Positions 1 to 8,156 of a DNA stretch of 64,000 bases are shown piece after piece (the stretch's first letter is position 1; each line of letters begins with the position of its first letter). Source of the DNA: Collinsella stercoris DSM 13279 (GTDB lineage Bacteria > Actinomycetota > Coriobacteriia > Coriobacteriales > Coriobacteriaceae); assembly GCF_020735465.1 (NCBI RefSeq), contig NZ_CP085935.1:496001-560000 (forward strand), given 5' to 3'. A model generated the notes under the pieces. The model saw nothing but the letters and a program-made list of their open reading frames with translations. It was not told the origin of the DNA and made no database searches. The position numbers were made by a program, and so were the translations under genes.

Positions 1-27
1 CGCGAGGAGATCGACACCCGCGCGTAG
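1..27 (+). CDS. 3' end of an unidentified gene (partial)
   Basis: Frame 1 reads REEIDTRA and then a TAG stop at 25-27. A strong hairpin followed by T residues starts about 45 bases later, as expected just after a gene end. Only eight codons are visible, so the product cannot be identified. The frame is chosen because of its position before the terminator. Confidence 0.45.
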   Translation, partial: REEIDTRA

Positions 28-72
28 GCGTTGAGGTTCATGTAAGCGAGCTTGCTGGAGGCGAGCTCGCTG

Positions 73-109
73 GGCGCTCGGTGGATGTGGGTCCGCCGAG
101 CGCCTTTTT
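73..109 (+). terminator. Intrinsic terminator
   Basis: GGCGCTCGGTGGA and TCCGCCGAGCGCC pair with one G-T wobble around a short loop, followed by TTTTT. It would end the gene that stops at position 27. Confidence 0.8.
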
Positions 110-462
110 GTGTAAGGGGCGCATCGGGTGTGCTTGGGCGAGATGGGGCGCGCTTCTAGCGATAAAGAAGCACGTGGGCGTAAGCGCGCACGTGGATGAG
201 GATGCTGTTGGGATATGCAAGTCCGCACGGGAGGATCACGGGGTCGCCGCGGCGTGCGGGCTGCTGCGGTGCGCAAGCATGTTGCTGCGTGCAGCCGCCG
301 CGTGCAGCCGCTGCGTGCAGGCGCCGCATGCGAGATGCGTTTTCCAGATCGACTGGGCGCGTGTCCGGGTTCCAGTTCGGATGCTCGCCATTTTCGCTTC
401 TGGGCCCCTAGGCACCCATTCGCTCAAAAGGGTGGGGTATACTCCCGTTCTGCTTCGTATTC
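110..462. other. Gene-free gap with a possible -10 box
   Basis: No convincing coding frame; the overlapping short frames on both strands have no family signature. It holds a 13-base tandem repeat at 284-335 (listed separately) and a TATACT hexamer at 438-443 that would suit a -10 box for the next gene. I see no good -35 partner. Confidence 0.5.
284..335. repeat. 13-base tandem repeat, about 4 units
   Basis: Units GCTGCGTGCAGCC, GCCGCGTGCAGCC, GCTGCGTGCAGGC and a degraded GCCGCATGCGAGA follow each other directly. Each good unit is itself an imperfect inverted repeat (GCTGC...GCAGC), so the tract can fold into alternative hairpins. Confidence 0.8.
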
Positions 463-495
463 GTGTTTGCAGTCGATGAAAAGGCGGTTGCGCGT

Positions 496-1320
496 ATGGT
501 CGAACAACAAGAGCTCGAGGCTCGGTACGCACGGCGCACTTCGGCCAAGACCGCCGTCTTTGTCTATGCCGGCCACGTGGCGGATGCGTGCGCGCGTCCC
601 GGCGTGATGGCCGAGGGCGATGTGCTGCTCGACATGGTGGGTGGCAGAGGGCTGCGCGTGGCCGATATTCGTGCCCGCGCGAGCGAGGCGCGAGGTACGG
701 CCGGCAGGCTGCTCGTCGATATCACCGTGCCGTCTCATTTTGGATGCCATGCATTTGAGCTGGGGGCCGACGTTCAACTCGAGGCGCTCGACCGCGTTGC
801 CGCGGGGATGTTGCGTCGCAAGGTGGTTGCCATTTCTTCCCGTACCGACCTGACCGTCGCGGGAGACGCCCTTGATCCGGATGACCTGGCCGCGATTACC
901 CAGGGCCTCGATTCTCTTCATGAACGCATGCAGCGTCATTTCGATCACGCTCGCGCCCTTGCGGAGTACCTCTCTTGCTGCGATAGCCCCATTTCGGGCG
1001 GTCGTGTTGCGGTTTCCTATCCGGGCCTGGCCAGCCATCCCGATCATGACCTGGCGACTCGGGTTCTCGTGCACGGCTTCGGGCCTGCGGTGGATTTCGA
1101 ACTCCCGGATGCGTGGGGCGCCACGGCGGGGGAGTTTATTCGCCGCTGCCGCCTGAACGGTCGGTCGCAGCCCGCCGGTGGCTTCAACACACGGCTCCAT
1201 GCTCGCGACGGATCCGATGGACGGGCGGTTCGCATCTTCGCCGGTCTCGATAATCCGCTTGAGATTGCCGACGACCTCGATCAGGCCATGCGCTGGTTGC
1301 GCAATCCGCCTGCACCGTGA
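496..1320 (+). CDS. Degenerate Cys/Met-metabolism PLP-enzyme homologue without the PLP lysine
   Basis: About 274 residues. The central part lines up with cystathionine gamma-synthase family enzymes: LRVADI, LLVDITVPS and FELGADV correspond to the family's LRVVDI, VVDNTFLSP and ALGADLVLHS blocks; SYPGLASHPDHDLATR and GFGPAVDFEL match the later YHPSLP...HEIAAR and GFGAMLSFEL blocks; the tail resembles the RISTGIEDGEDLIADLE end. The N-terminal 130-150 residues of the family, with the PLP phosphate site, are absent. At the SxTK site the sequence reads LEALDR, so the Schiff-base lysine is missing. The frame is nevertheless open throughout. Start: ATG 496 has an upstream GAAAAGG; an in-frame GTG at 463 is possible but has no ribosome site. 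Catalysis by the usual route seems impossible. It is either a pseudoenzyme with another role or an advanced gene relic. Confidence 0.65.
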   Translation: MVEQQELEARYARRTSAKTAVFVYAGHVADACARPGVMAEGDVLLDMVGGRGLRVADIRARASEARGTAGRLLVDITVPSHFGCHAFELGADVQLEALDRVAAGMLRRKVVAISSRTDLTVAGDALDPDDLAAITQGLDSLHERMQRHFDHARALAEYLSCCDSPISGGRVAVSYPGLASHPDHDLATRVLVHGFGPAVDFELPDAWGATAGEFIRRCRLNGRSQPAGGFNTRLHARDGSDGRAVRIFAGLDNPLEIADDLDQAMRWLRNPPAP

Positions 1321-1370
1321 CGTGGGGAGTTGAGAGCGGCGCCCGCACGACTCGTTCGAAGCATCTGCAA

Positions 1371-1733
1371 CGGTTGGATATCTGCTCCGATTGGGCAGCC
1401 CTGATCCGTGATGGCCGACTTGGCGCTGACGTTGTCAGTTGGACGTGTGCTCCGATTGAGCAGTCCTGATTCCGTACTAAGCGGCTGATGTATGTGACGA
1501 GGATTGGACGTGTTCCGATTGAGCGCCCCGACCCACGAGCCGGCAGCACGCTCACGACGCCAGCAGTCGGGCATGCGTTCCGGCTGAGCGGTCCTGCCCC
1601 TCCTGGGCAAGGCGTCGGGAATGTCGGTCGGGCAAGTGCTTCGATCGAGCGGCTTCGGCCTGCGGCCCTATATTCGTGCCGCAGCACGCATGCGGGGCAT
1701 ATGTTTCGACCGAGCAGTCCCGGCCCTTACCGT
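1371..1733. repeat. Six degenerate ~36-base repeats, period 63-65 bases
   Basis: The core G(C/T)T(C/T)CGRYYGRGC recurs beginning at about 1383, 1448, 1511, 1574, 1637 and 1702. Similarity extends on both sides of the core to about 36 bases (GGTTGGACRTGTGYTCCGAT then TGAGCAGTCCTGA). The 27-30 bases between copies are unrelated. Copies 1-3 are closest; copies 4-6 differ mainly by C/T and A/G changes. The surrounding 1321-1810 holds no credible gene. Confidence 0.7.
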
Positions 1734-1810
1734 GCTTTCCAATGAGCCGGCCGCGCGGAACCACGAGAAACAAGCTGAGTCCCTCTCCATCTTCACTGCC
1801 GCTTGCCATT

Positions 1811-1868
1811 TGGTCGCATAACTGGAAAAACTTTGTGATTCCGCGAAGTTTTTCCAGCTATGCGACCA
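1811..1868. repeat. Near-perfect 23-base inverted repeat with 12-base loop
   Basis: The arms at 1811-1833 and 1846-1868 differ by one base. The loop is TGTGATTCCGCG. No T run follows, so it is not a standard terminator. It lies 48 bases upstream of mntP and would form a very stable hairpin in the leader RNA, or a palindrome in DNA. Confidence 0.9.
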
Positions 1869-1915
1869 GTTGAACGCTCGATACCCGTCCCTCTCCAAAA
1901 TACCCGGAGGAATTC

Positions 1916-2491
1916 ATGTCTACCATCACGCTCGCCGCCCTTGCCGAGAGCATCGTGCTCGGCATCGCCCTCGCCATGGACGCCATGGCGGTCACGTTGT
2001 CCAACAGCCTGTGCGAGCCCGATATGCCGCTGTCCAAAAAGCTCGGCATGCCCATCGCGTTCGCTGCGTTTCAGATGGGCATGCCCGTGTTGGGGTATCT
2101 TGGCGGCACGTGCATCGCCGAGTACATCGAGCGGTACGCCGGTATCGTCTCGCTCGTGATTCTCGCTTTTGTGGGCAGCAAGATGATCGTGGAGGCCGTG
2201 CGCGAGCTTCGCGAGCCCGAAGCCTGCCCCGCCACGCGTCTTACCTGGGGCACAATCGGCATGGAGGCAATCGCCACGGCGATCGATGCGTTTGTGGTGG
2301 GTGTGAGTTTTGCCGCCGAGGGCAAGGACGTCGTGCTGTATTGCGGCATGATCGGCGTGACCACGCTGCTGTGCTGCCTGCTCATTTTGGCGCTCGGGCG
2401 AAAGCTGGGCAGCCGCTTTGGTCCGCGCGCCGAGGTTGTGGGCGGTGTGGTGCTCATCCTCATCGGCCTCAAGGCGTTTCTGGGTTTATAA
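1916..2491 (+). CDS. mntP: Manganese efflux pump MntP
   Basis: 191 residues, the usual MntP length. The protein is a two-fold repeat of three membrane segments each, with the acidic motifs of the family: DAMAVTLS near residue 22 in the first half and DAFVVGVSF near residue 124 in the second. It exports Mn(II) across the cytoplasmic membrane. The start is fixed by CGGAGGAATTC directly upstream of the ATG. The long hairpin at 1811-1868 lies in the leader. I do not see a yybP-ykoY-type manganese riboswitch. The gene converges with a ModE-like regulator. Confidence 0.95.
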   Translation: MSTITLAALAESIVLGIALAMDAMAVTLSNSLCEPDMPLSKKLGMPIAFAAFQMGMPVLGYLGGTCIAEYIERYAGIVSLVILAFVGSKMIVEAVRELREPEACPATRLTWGTIGMEAIATAIDAFVVGVSFAAEGKDVVLYCGMIGVTTLLCCLLILALGRKLGSRFGPRAEVVGGVVLILIGLKAFLGL

Positions 2492-2521
2492 CGCGAGTGC
2501 GTGTCTGCAGGTCCGCAACAG

Positions 2522-2550
2522 CTCGCTTGGGAGGGGCTCCCCTAGGCGAG
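2522..2550. terminator. Hairpin between convergent genes
   Basis: CTCGCTTGGGAG and CTCCCCTAGGCGAG pair with small bulges. It lies between mntP and the convergent regulator. There is no clear T run, so its terminator role is only suggested by position. Confidence 0.4.
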
Positions 2551-2590
2551 AGGCCCGTTTAGAAACAGGACACGCTTGGAAGGAGCTCGT

Positions 2591-2923
2591 CTAGGGGAGG
2601 AGCTCGCGTAGACGGCGGGCGATGAGCTCGTCGACCTCCCTTTGGAGTTCCCGGTACCCCTTGAGAGCCCGTTCGCCTTCGGGCGTGAGCCTCGACCCGC
2701 GGGCTCCGTCGCGCGTCAGCAGTTCGCAGTCCAGGTGCGCTTCGGCCTCCCGAACGATGCGCCACGCCTTGGAGTACGCCATGCCCATGCGCTTCGCCGC
2801 ACGATTGAGCGAGCCCTCATCGGCGACTCCCTCGAGGAGCGCGGCGCAGCCGCCGCCGAACGCGCCGGGAAGATCGCGCGTGTCGTCGGAGATGGTCAGT
2901 CGAGCGTGGGCGGATAACGGCAT
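2591..2923 (-). CDS. ModE-like / LysR-type winged-helix DNA-binding protein
   Basis: 110 residues, a single winged helix-turn-helix. GSLNRAAKRMGMAYSKAWRI and the following LLTRDGARGSRLTPEGE match the N-terminal domain of the molybdate regulator ModE. The two molybdate-binding (TOBE/MOP) domains of full ModE are absent, as in many stand-alone proteins of this class. The start is supported by AGGAGG just upstream of the ATG on the minus strand. No molybdate transport genes lie in the window, so the target is unknown. Confidence 0.85.
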   Translation of the reverse strand: MPLSAHARLTISDDTRDLPGAFGGGCAALLEGVADEGSLNRAAKRMGMAYSKAWRIVREAEAHLDCELLTRDGARGSRLTPEGERALKGYRELQREVDELIARRLRELLP

Positions 2924-3270
2924 GAAGCCTCCTGTGTCGTTTGCGCTAGAGGCCTACCTGCGGCAGCTCTGCGTCCCGTGGTGGCGAGGCCCCGGAGAGT
3001 CGTCGTTCGCTGCGTGGCGAGCGCGTACGGGGCGGAGCTTCGACGCCCACTCACTTTAGCGGGCCGTAGGGCTCCGCCGCCATCGCGATAGGTCGAGAGG
3101 CACCGTCATCGTGTCGCCCGCGCCGCGCCGGAATGGGCAGACCCTTTGAAGTCTTGCAACGACAGCCATTGTAACAGTGCCGGCGCGCTACAATACCTCC
3201 ACTTGTATAGAGCGCCATCGGCGGGGTTCGTGAGCCTACCTCGTCGGCAGCAGAGAGTCGAAGGAGCGAC
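2924..3270. promoter_or_regulatory. Upstream region of guaB with -10 box
   Basis: No gene. TACAAT at 3189-3194 is a good -10 hexamer, with a weak -35 (CATTGT) 16 bases upstream. The leader from there to the guaB ATG is about 70 bases. The rest shows no repeat or hairpin that I can support. Confidence 0.45.
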
Positions 3271-4782
3271 ATGGCAACGTTTTTCCCTGGTGAGTCCCAC
3301 ACTTTCTCTGAGTATCTGCTCGTCCCCGGGTACTCATCCTCGGAGTGCATTCCCAATAATGTTTCCCTCAAGACCCCGCTGACGCGCTTTAAGCGCGGCG
3401 AGGAGCCCGAGATCTCCCTTAACATCCCGATGGTGTCCGCTATCATGCAGTCCGTCTCCGGCGTGGACATGGGCGTCGCCCTTGCCACCGAGGGCGGCAT
3501 CTCCTTCATCTACGGCTCCCAGACCCCCGAGTCCGAGGCCGCCATGGTCAAAGCGGTCAAGGACCACAAGGCGGGTTTCGTCGAGTCCGATTCCACCCTC
3601 ACGCCCGACATGACCATGGAGCAGGTCATCGCCCTCAAGGACAAGACGGGCCACTCCACCATGCCCGTGACCGACGACGGCACCCCGCGCGGCAAGCTGC
3701 TCGGCATCGTGACGAGCCGCGATTATCGCCCCAGCCGTGACGACCACTCCAAGAAGGTCGCCGAGTTCATGACGCCCCGCGCCGAGCTCATCGTGGGCGA
3801 TAAGGACATCACCCTCAAGGATGCGAACGACCTCATCTGGGACAAGAAACTCAACGCCCTGCCCGTCGTGGACGACAACGACCATCTCGTCGGCATCGTG
3901 TTCCGCAAGGACTACGATTCCCACAAGACCAACCCCAACGAGCTGCTTGATGCCAACAAGCGCTACATGGTCGGCGCCGGCATTAACACCCGCGACTACG
4001 CCGAGCGCGTGCCGCTGCTCGTCGAGGCCGGTGCGGACGTCCTGTGCATCGACTCCTCCGAGGGTTACTCCGAGTGGCAGAAGCGCACCATCGAGTGGAT
4101 TCGCGCCAACTACGGCGATTCCGTCAAAGTCGGTGCCGGCAACGTCGTCGACGCCGACGGCTTCCGTTTCTTGGCGGATTGCGGTGCCGACTTCATCAAG
4201 GTCGGCATCGGCGGCGGCTCCATCTGCATCACGCGCGAGACCAAGGGCATCGGTCGTGGTCAGGCTACCGCGTTGATCGACGTGTGCCGTGCGCGCGACG
4301 AGTACTTCGAGGAGACCGGCGTCTACGTGCCCGTGTGCTCCGACGGCGGCATCGTGTATGACTACCACATGACGCTCGCCCTTGCGATGGGTGCCGACTT
4401 CCTCATGCTCGGCCGCTATTTCGCGCGCTTCGACGAGTCCCCGACGTCTCGCGTGAACGTCAACGGTCAGTACATGAAGGAGTACTGGGGCGAGGGCTCT
4501 GCGCGCGCCCGCAACTGGCAGCGCTACGACCTGGGCGGTGCCCAGAAGCTGTCCTTCGTCGAGGGCGTCGACTCCTACGTGCCCTATGCCGGCTCCCTCA
4601 AGGACGGCGTGAACGGCACCCTGTACAAGGTGAAGTCCACCATGTGCAACTGCGGCGCGCTCTCCATTCCCGAGCTACAGGAGAAGGCTCGCCTCACGCT
4701 CGTGTCCGCCACCTCCATCGTCGAGGGCGGCGCCCACGACGTCGTGGTCAAGGACTCCCAGCAAACGGTGAGCTATAACTAA
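3271..4782 (+). CDS. guaB: IMP dehydrogenase, Tritrichomonas-like type
   Basis: 503 residues. It oxidises IMP to XMP with NAD, the committed step of guanine nucleotide synthesis. A (beta/alpha)8 barrel is interrupted by a CBS pair at about residues 110-225. The catalytic loop reads [20 protein letters not shown] near residue 315, with the active-site Cys. Later come [10 protein letters not shown] and the flap ARNWQRYD. The GGGSICITR loop, the total length and many conserved stretches resemble the IMPDH of the protozoan Tritrichomonas foetus as I remember it, rather than the usual bacterial GPGSICTTR form. The ATG follows GAAGGAGCGAC. Confidence 0.95.
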   Translation: MATFFPGESHTFSEYLLVPGYSSSECIPNNVSLKTPLTRFKRGEEPEISLNIPMVSAIMQSVSGVDMGVALATEGGISFIYGSQTPESEAAMVKAVKDHKAGFVESDSTLTPDMTMEQVIALKDKTGHSTMPVTDDGTPRGKLLGIVTSRDYRPSRDDHSKKVAEFMTPRAELIVGDKDITLKDANDLIWDKKLNALPVVDDNDHLVGIVFRKDYDSHKTNPNELLDANKRYMVGAGINTRDYAERVPLLVEAGADVLCIDSSEGYSEWQKRTIEWIRANYGDSVKVGAGNVVDADGFRFLADCGADFIKVGIGGGSICITRETKGIGRGQATALIDVCRARDEYFEETGVYVPVCSDGGIVYDYHMTLALAMGADFLMLGRYFARFDESPTSRVNVNGQYMKEYWGEGSARARNWQRYDLGGAQKLSFVEGVDSYVPYAGSLKDGVNGTLYKVKSTMCNCGALSIPELQEKARLTLVSATSIVEGGAHDVVVKDSQQTVSYN

Positions 4783-4814
4783 ACGGTTCTTAATCATCCT
4801 ACAGGCTAATGCTC

Positions 4815-4857
4815 AGAAGGCTCGCGTGCGCTCGCATGCGAGCCTTCTGTTATTTTT
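4815..4857 (+). terminator. Intrinsic terminator of guaB
   Basis: AGAAGGCTCGC and GCGAGCCTTCT form a perfect 11-base stem, followed by GTTATTTTT. Confidence 0.9.
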
Positions 4858-5042
4858 GGTACGAAGGATTTGTCAGTATTTAATGTGAAGCTGGTTTGAC
4901 GGCGTTCTGCTAAATTGACGTGGGTGCAGCCCGCGTTTCAAAGCTGCCTGTCATCGCCTCGTTGCTCGTTCGCTACTATCTGCAATCGCTTGTCGTAGTT
5001 CGCTGGTCATGGTCGCCTCTTTTCGAATGAATCGAGTTCAGA

Positions 5043-6194
5043 GTGGATAAGTTTTCTCCAAAAACAATCGAAGCGCTTGGGTATTACGTCTATATATATT
5101 CTGATCCCGTGACTAAAGTTCCTTTTTATGTCGGCAAGGGAAAGGGCAATAGGGCATTCGCTCATTTGCACGACGGTTCCGAAAGCGATAAGGCACACAA
5201 GATTGCTGAGATACAAGCGCGTGGCAGGCAACCTCTCATCGAAATTTTGGCTTTCGGCCTTGATGAGAAGGCCGCATATAAAGTCGAGGCGGCGGCAATT
5301 GACTTACTTGGACTGAAGAATCTGACGAACAAGCAGGCGGGCCATGAATCGAGCCTATATGGACGGATAGAGGTTTCGGAGCTCGATGCGAGGTTTGATC
5401 ACGGAGAACTGACCGAGTCGGATTTTCTCGAAGATGCGGTCTTGGTCAAGGTCAACCAGCTCTATCGAAACGGAATGTCCGATTTTGAGTTGTATGAGGT
5501 AACACGAGGGTTTTGGCGTGTGGACAAAAGTAAGATTGAAGGAATCCATCTTGCTCTGGCGGTCTATGACGGCATGGTTCTTGAAGCCTATGAAATCGCG
5601 GCATGGTTGCCGGCGGGTTCGGGCATGTGTGCGGCTCGCTCGGTCAGTCAAGCCGAGTCGGCTCATCGCATGGAGTTCGTGGGGCGCGTTGCCGATCAGT
5701 GTATTAGAGATCGCTATGTCGGAAAGGGCGTTTCGGGGCTGTACGCGCCGGGGGGCGCAAATCCCATCCGCTATGTGAGGGCCGCTTATTCGCGTAAGGC
5801 GCTTGTGGAGATCAACAGGGTTCTCGAGGATATCGAGCTGACAGGGGAGAAGAGAGAGTGGTGCTCAAACTTCAGCTTCTATGACCCACAGCAGGATGAT
5901 CCCTACGGCCTTGAAAACAGCTTGAATGATTTGCTGGATTTGGCCTACCGAGGAGGATTTGTCCCCGTTGACTACGGGGTTGTATATCAATCGATAGGAA
6001 AAGAAGATATAGCGGTCAGAAAGGCATCCAAGAAGGAGCTTTTGGAGTTGAGCGACTGCCAATTGGTTTCGATTCTGGGCTATCAGTTCAGGGGCGATCA
6101 CTTTGACAACGGCTCGTGGATCAGAACGTATGTGGCAAATGGATTGGCTTATCACTACTTCCATGAGCTGGCCGTGCGTTGGGGTTGCGCGTAA
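5043..6194 (+). CDS. GIY-YIG (LEM-3-like) domain protein
   Basis: 383 residues. The N-terminal part reads YYVYIYSDP...PFYVGKGKGNRAFAHL, a GIY-YIG nuclease-fold signature of the LEM-3-like type. Residues after about 110 have no fold I recognise; a second YVGKGVSGLYAPGG stretch near residue 225 looks like a diverged echo of the first motif. The start is GTG with only a weak upstream GAG. Base composition is clearly lower in GC than the flanking housekeeping genes and rare codons are frequent, which suggests transfer. No methylase or transposase is nearby. A nuclease role is inferred from the fold only. Confidence 0.8.
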   Translation: MDKFSPKTIEALGYYVYIYSDPVTKVPFYVGKGKGNRAFAHLHDGSESDKAHKIAEIQARGRQPLIEILAFGLDEKAAYKVEAAAIDLLGLKNLTNKQAGHESSLYGRIEVSELDARFDHGELTESDFLEDAVLVKVNQLYRNGMSDFELYEVTRGFWRVDKSKIEGIHLALAVYDGMVLEAYEIAAWLPAGSGMCAARSVSQAESAHRMEFVGRVADQCIRDRYVGKGVSGLYAPGGANPIRYVRAAYSRKALVEINRVLEDIELTGEKREWCSNFSFYDPQQDDPYGLENSLNDLLDLAYRGGFVPVDYGVVYQSIGKEDIAVRKASKKELLELSDCQLVSILGYQFRGDHFDNGSWIRTYVANGLAYHYFHELAVRWGCA

Positions 6195-6216
6195 TCTATT
6201 TTCGGAAACTCTAGTT

Positions 6217-6364
6217 GTTGCAAAAATCCCTTGTCGGAATTACCAGAAACCGCATCTCAATTCCTGCCCTGAATATCTTGGCGTTTCTGCAGGTCGTACT
6301 CTGTTGAGGCGCAGCAATTATCAGGTTCTTGCACAGTGCTCTACCTTAAAGGGATTATTGCAGC
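6217..6364. mobile_element. Putative MITE-like element (left copy)
   Basis: Imperfect 17-base terminal inverted repeats (GTTGCAAAAATCCCTTG and its partner, 14 of 17 matching) enclose 114 bases. The termini resemble those of the better-preserved element at 7648-7808, and both interiors contain CAATTCCTGC. The two elements flank the gene at 6418-7494. No target duplication is visible. Confidence 0.35.
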
Positions 6365-6417
6365 ATTCTTTGGGAACAATGGCCAACACTCAAATCCATG
6401 GTAGGGGGGGATGGTGA

Positions 6418-7494
6418 ATGAGGGCCTTTGTTCTTTCTCATTTTTCGGCATTGTGGTGGTTTTTGAGTCATCGTGACCCCCGTGTAGACAGCAATGTGCC
6501 AAATCTTGTTATTCCAAAGTCGGCCGATGCTCCCGATGTCTTGTTGGTTGAGCAGCTGCGCTGGTCCATCGGCCTTGACGGGCCCCTCGATTTCTTGGTT
6601 CTGGGTGATGGTGCGTTCCGAAGGAGTGCTTCGGTTCGGCCGCATGGCTGCACGCAGGATTTGCCGTCCGGCAGCCTGATTCCCATAGCGTGCCATGCGA
6701 GCGACGCGGAGCTGCTCGTATGCAGTCCCGAACTTGCCTTTTTGCAGATATGCCAAATTGTCGACACGACCGAGGCGATCTATTTTGGCATGTGCGCCTG
6801 TTCGGATTTTCGGTTCGACCCCTTCGCCCAGGGTGGCGTCGTGTATCGAGCAGAAGGTTCGCACTCGATTGCGAGCTTGCGTTCAATGGAGGCGTTCCTG
6901 GATAGCGCGAAGGGGATCAGGGGCGTCAAGCGGGCACGTTCGGCCTTGGTGCACGTCTGCGAGCATGCGCGGTCTCCAAAAGAGTGCGCTTTGGGAATGC
7001 TCTTCTGTCTTCCATCTAGGCTCGGCGGTTTTGATTTAGGGCAGCTTTCCTTTAACGAGGGGGTGCGAGTTTTCGATGGGCGCGATCGATGGGGCAGGTC
7101 GAAATGCATAACGCGCTACCCTGACATCGTTATTCGTTCTAAGACCTGCAAAGGTGAGCGGCGCATGGTGTTTGTTGACTACGATCCCGTGAGTACGCAC
7201 GCGGGCGACGAGAAGGCCCTGCTCGACTCTCGGCGCAGGAACGATATCGCTACCATTCGCGACGCATCGCATTTTTCCATCACCTCTGACGATGCGGGAA
7301 GCTTTGACTATTTGGAAATGTTTGCAGACCGGATAAGGAGGATGCTGGGGAGGAGGGCACGACCGTTGCTGCGCGGGTCGAAGGACTCCGCGTCGAATAG
7401 GGAAGTGCTTCGCAGCGCGCGAGAGCAAAGACATCTTTTGTGGTCGCAATTCGTGGTCAAGTCGTTCGACTTAGTGATTTACGACATGAGATGA
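6418..7494 (+). CDS. AbiEi-like / DUF559-type nuclease-fold protein (hypothetical)
   Basis: 358 residues. The middle (CSPELAFLQI) resembles the CSPE...Q block of AbiEi-family antitoxins. LGMLFCLPSRLGGFDL is followed by RYPDIVIRS, VFVDYDPVSTHAGDE and LLDSRRRNDI. This D, then xDYD, then basic helix order is typical of Vsr/DUF559-like PD-(D/E)XK folds that Coriobacteriia often fuse to AbiEi-like domains. The active-site lysine is not obvious, so nuclease activity is uncertain. ATG 6418 follows a GGGGGGG tract at good spacing. The gene stands alone between two inverted-repeat elements and has lower GC than its housekeeping neighbours. A role in defence or toxin-antitoxin biology is inference. Confidence 0.6.
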   Translation: MRAFVLSHFSALWWFLSHRDPRVDSNVPNLVIPKSADAPDVLLVEQLRWSIGLDGPLDFLVLGDGAFRRSASVRPHGCTQDLPSGSLIPIACHASDAELLVCSPELAFLQICQIVDTTEAIYFGMCACSDFRFDPFAQGGVVYRAEGSHSIASLRSMEAFLDSAKGIRGVKRARSALVHVCEHARSPKECALGMLFCLPSRLGGFDLGQLSFNEGVRVFDGRDRWGRSKCITRYPDIVIRSKTCKGERRMVFVDYDPVSTHAGDEKALLDSRRRNDIATIRDASHFSITSDDAGSFDYLEMFADRIRRMLGRRARPLLRGSKDSASNREVLRSAREQRHLLWSQFVVKSFDLVIYDMR

Positions 7495-7647
7495 TGACTT
7501 GTTTGCTGTTGCGCGGCGCACGGCGCACTGCGGCACGCCCCTGGCGCATCAATCGATGATGGGTTTTACCTGGGGGCGTCTCGAAATGGGCAGCGCTTGC
7601 GATTGTGTCATGCAGGAATGTTGATACTTGGAATGCGGCTGTGAACC

Positions 7648-7808
7648 GGGTTGCCGCACAATTCCCTTGATATTAATTGCGGTCACTACACTTACACTTC
7701 CAAGCACGTCTAAGATTTGCAATTCCTGCGCCTTTGGCAATTCAGCCATCCAACTGTCCTGTCATCTCCTTTGTAACATTTTGTGTCAAGGGAATTATGC
7801 GGCAACCC
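7648..7808. mobile_element. Putative MITE-like element, 23-base terminal inverted repeats
   Basis: The arms at 7648-7670 (GGGTTGCCGCACAATTCCC...) and 7786-7808 are complementary at 22 of 23 positions and enclose 115 bases with no open frame. Size and layout fit a non-autonomous insertion element. No transposase is present in the window and no clear target-site duplication is seen. It could alternatively be a long structured RNA. Confidence 0.5.
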
Positions 7809-8081
7809 ATCTAGCCGTTGCGGATTCAGCAGGGTGCCGTGCACAATCACGCCCGCCCGTACACGGCAGTGCTCACCCAATAACGGTGATCCGACGCTTG
7901 CGCGTGGGCGCGCCCGCTTACGCATGGCAGCCTTCTTGTTCACGCACAATGGAGCCATTGGCATAGAGAGGCCTCCCGAGACGCGTGATGGCCTCTGGCT
8001 GCGTACGATCTGTCTAAGTTGCTGGGGGAACTATCATCCCCTCCCTCACAAGATCGGTCACCTGCTCTATAGGCAGACCTG

Positions 8082-8090
8082 CTAAACTCT
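8082..8090 (+). promoter_or_regulatory. Extended -10 promoter of leuS
   Basis: TGCTAAACT fits an extended -10 element (TGn then TAAACT), about 66 bases before the leuS ATG. No strong -35 is seen, as is common for extended -10 promoters. Confidence 0.4.
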
Positions 8091-8156
8091 TGAACGTTAC
8101 CGACGCGGCGCGGCGGCCCCCGAGCGGCCCCGGCGCTTGAACGATAGGAGCCAAGC

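Larger units (their letters stand above)
7495..8156. other. Intergenic region upstream of leuS
   Basis: Apart from the element at 7648-7808 and the promoter at 8082-8090 there is no gene I can support. A 7-base hairpin (AGAGGCC...GGCCTCT) lies near 7967-7998. I looked for a T-box consensus (GGGTGG) upstream of leuS and did not find one. Confidence 0.5.

Noticed and set aside
1371..1733. Calling the phased repeats a functional CRISPR array
   Set aside because: Repeats are too divergent, there is no cas gene or conserved leader in the window, and an operator ladder explains the period equally well.
7810..7964. Short minus-strand frame resembling a hexapeptide-repeat acyltransferase fragment (GSPLLGEHCRVRAGVIVHG)
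   Set aside because: The similarity covers only about 20 residues, has no complete repeat set and runs into the inverted-repeat element. A relic truncated by that element is possible but not supportable.
7495..8156. T-box or other amino-acid leader upstream of leuS
   Set aside because: No GGGTGG-type T-box core, no leucine-rich leader peptide with terminator could be found.
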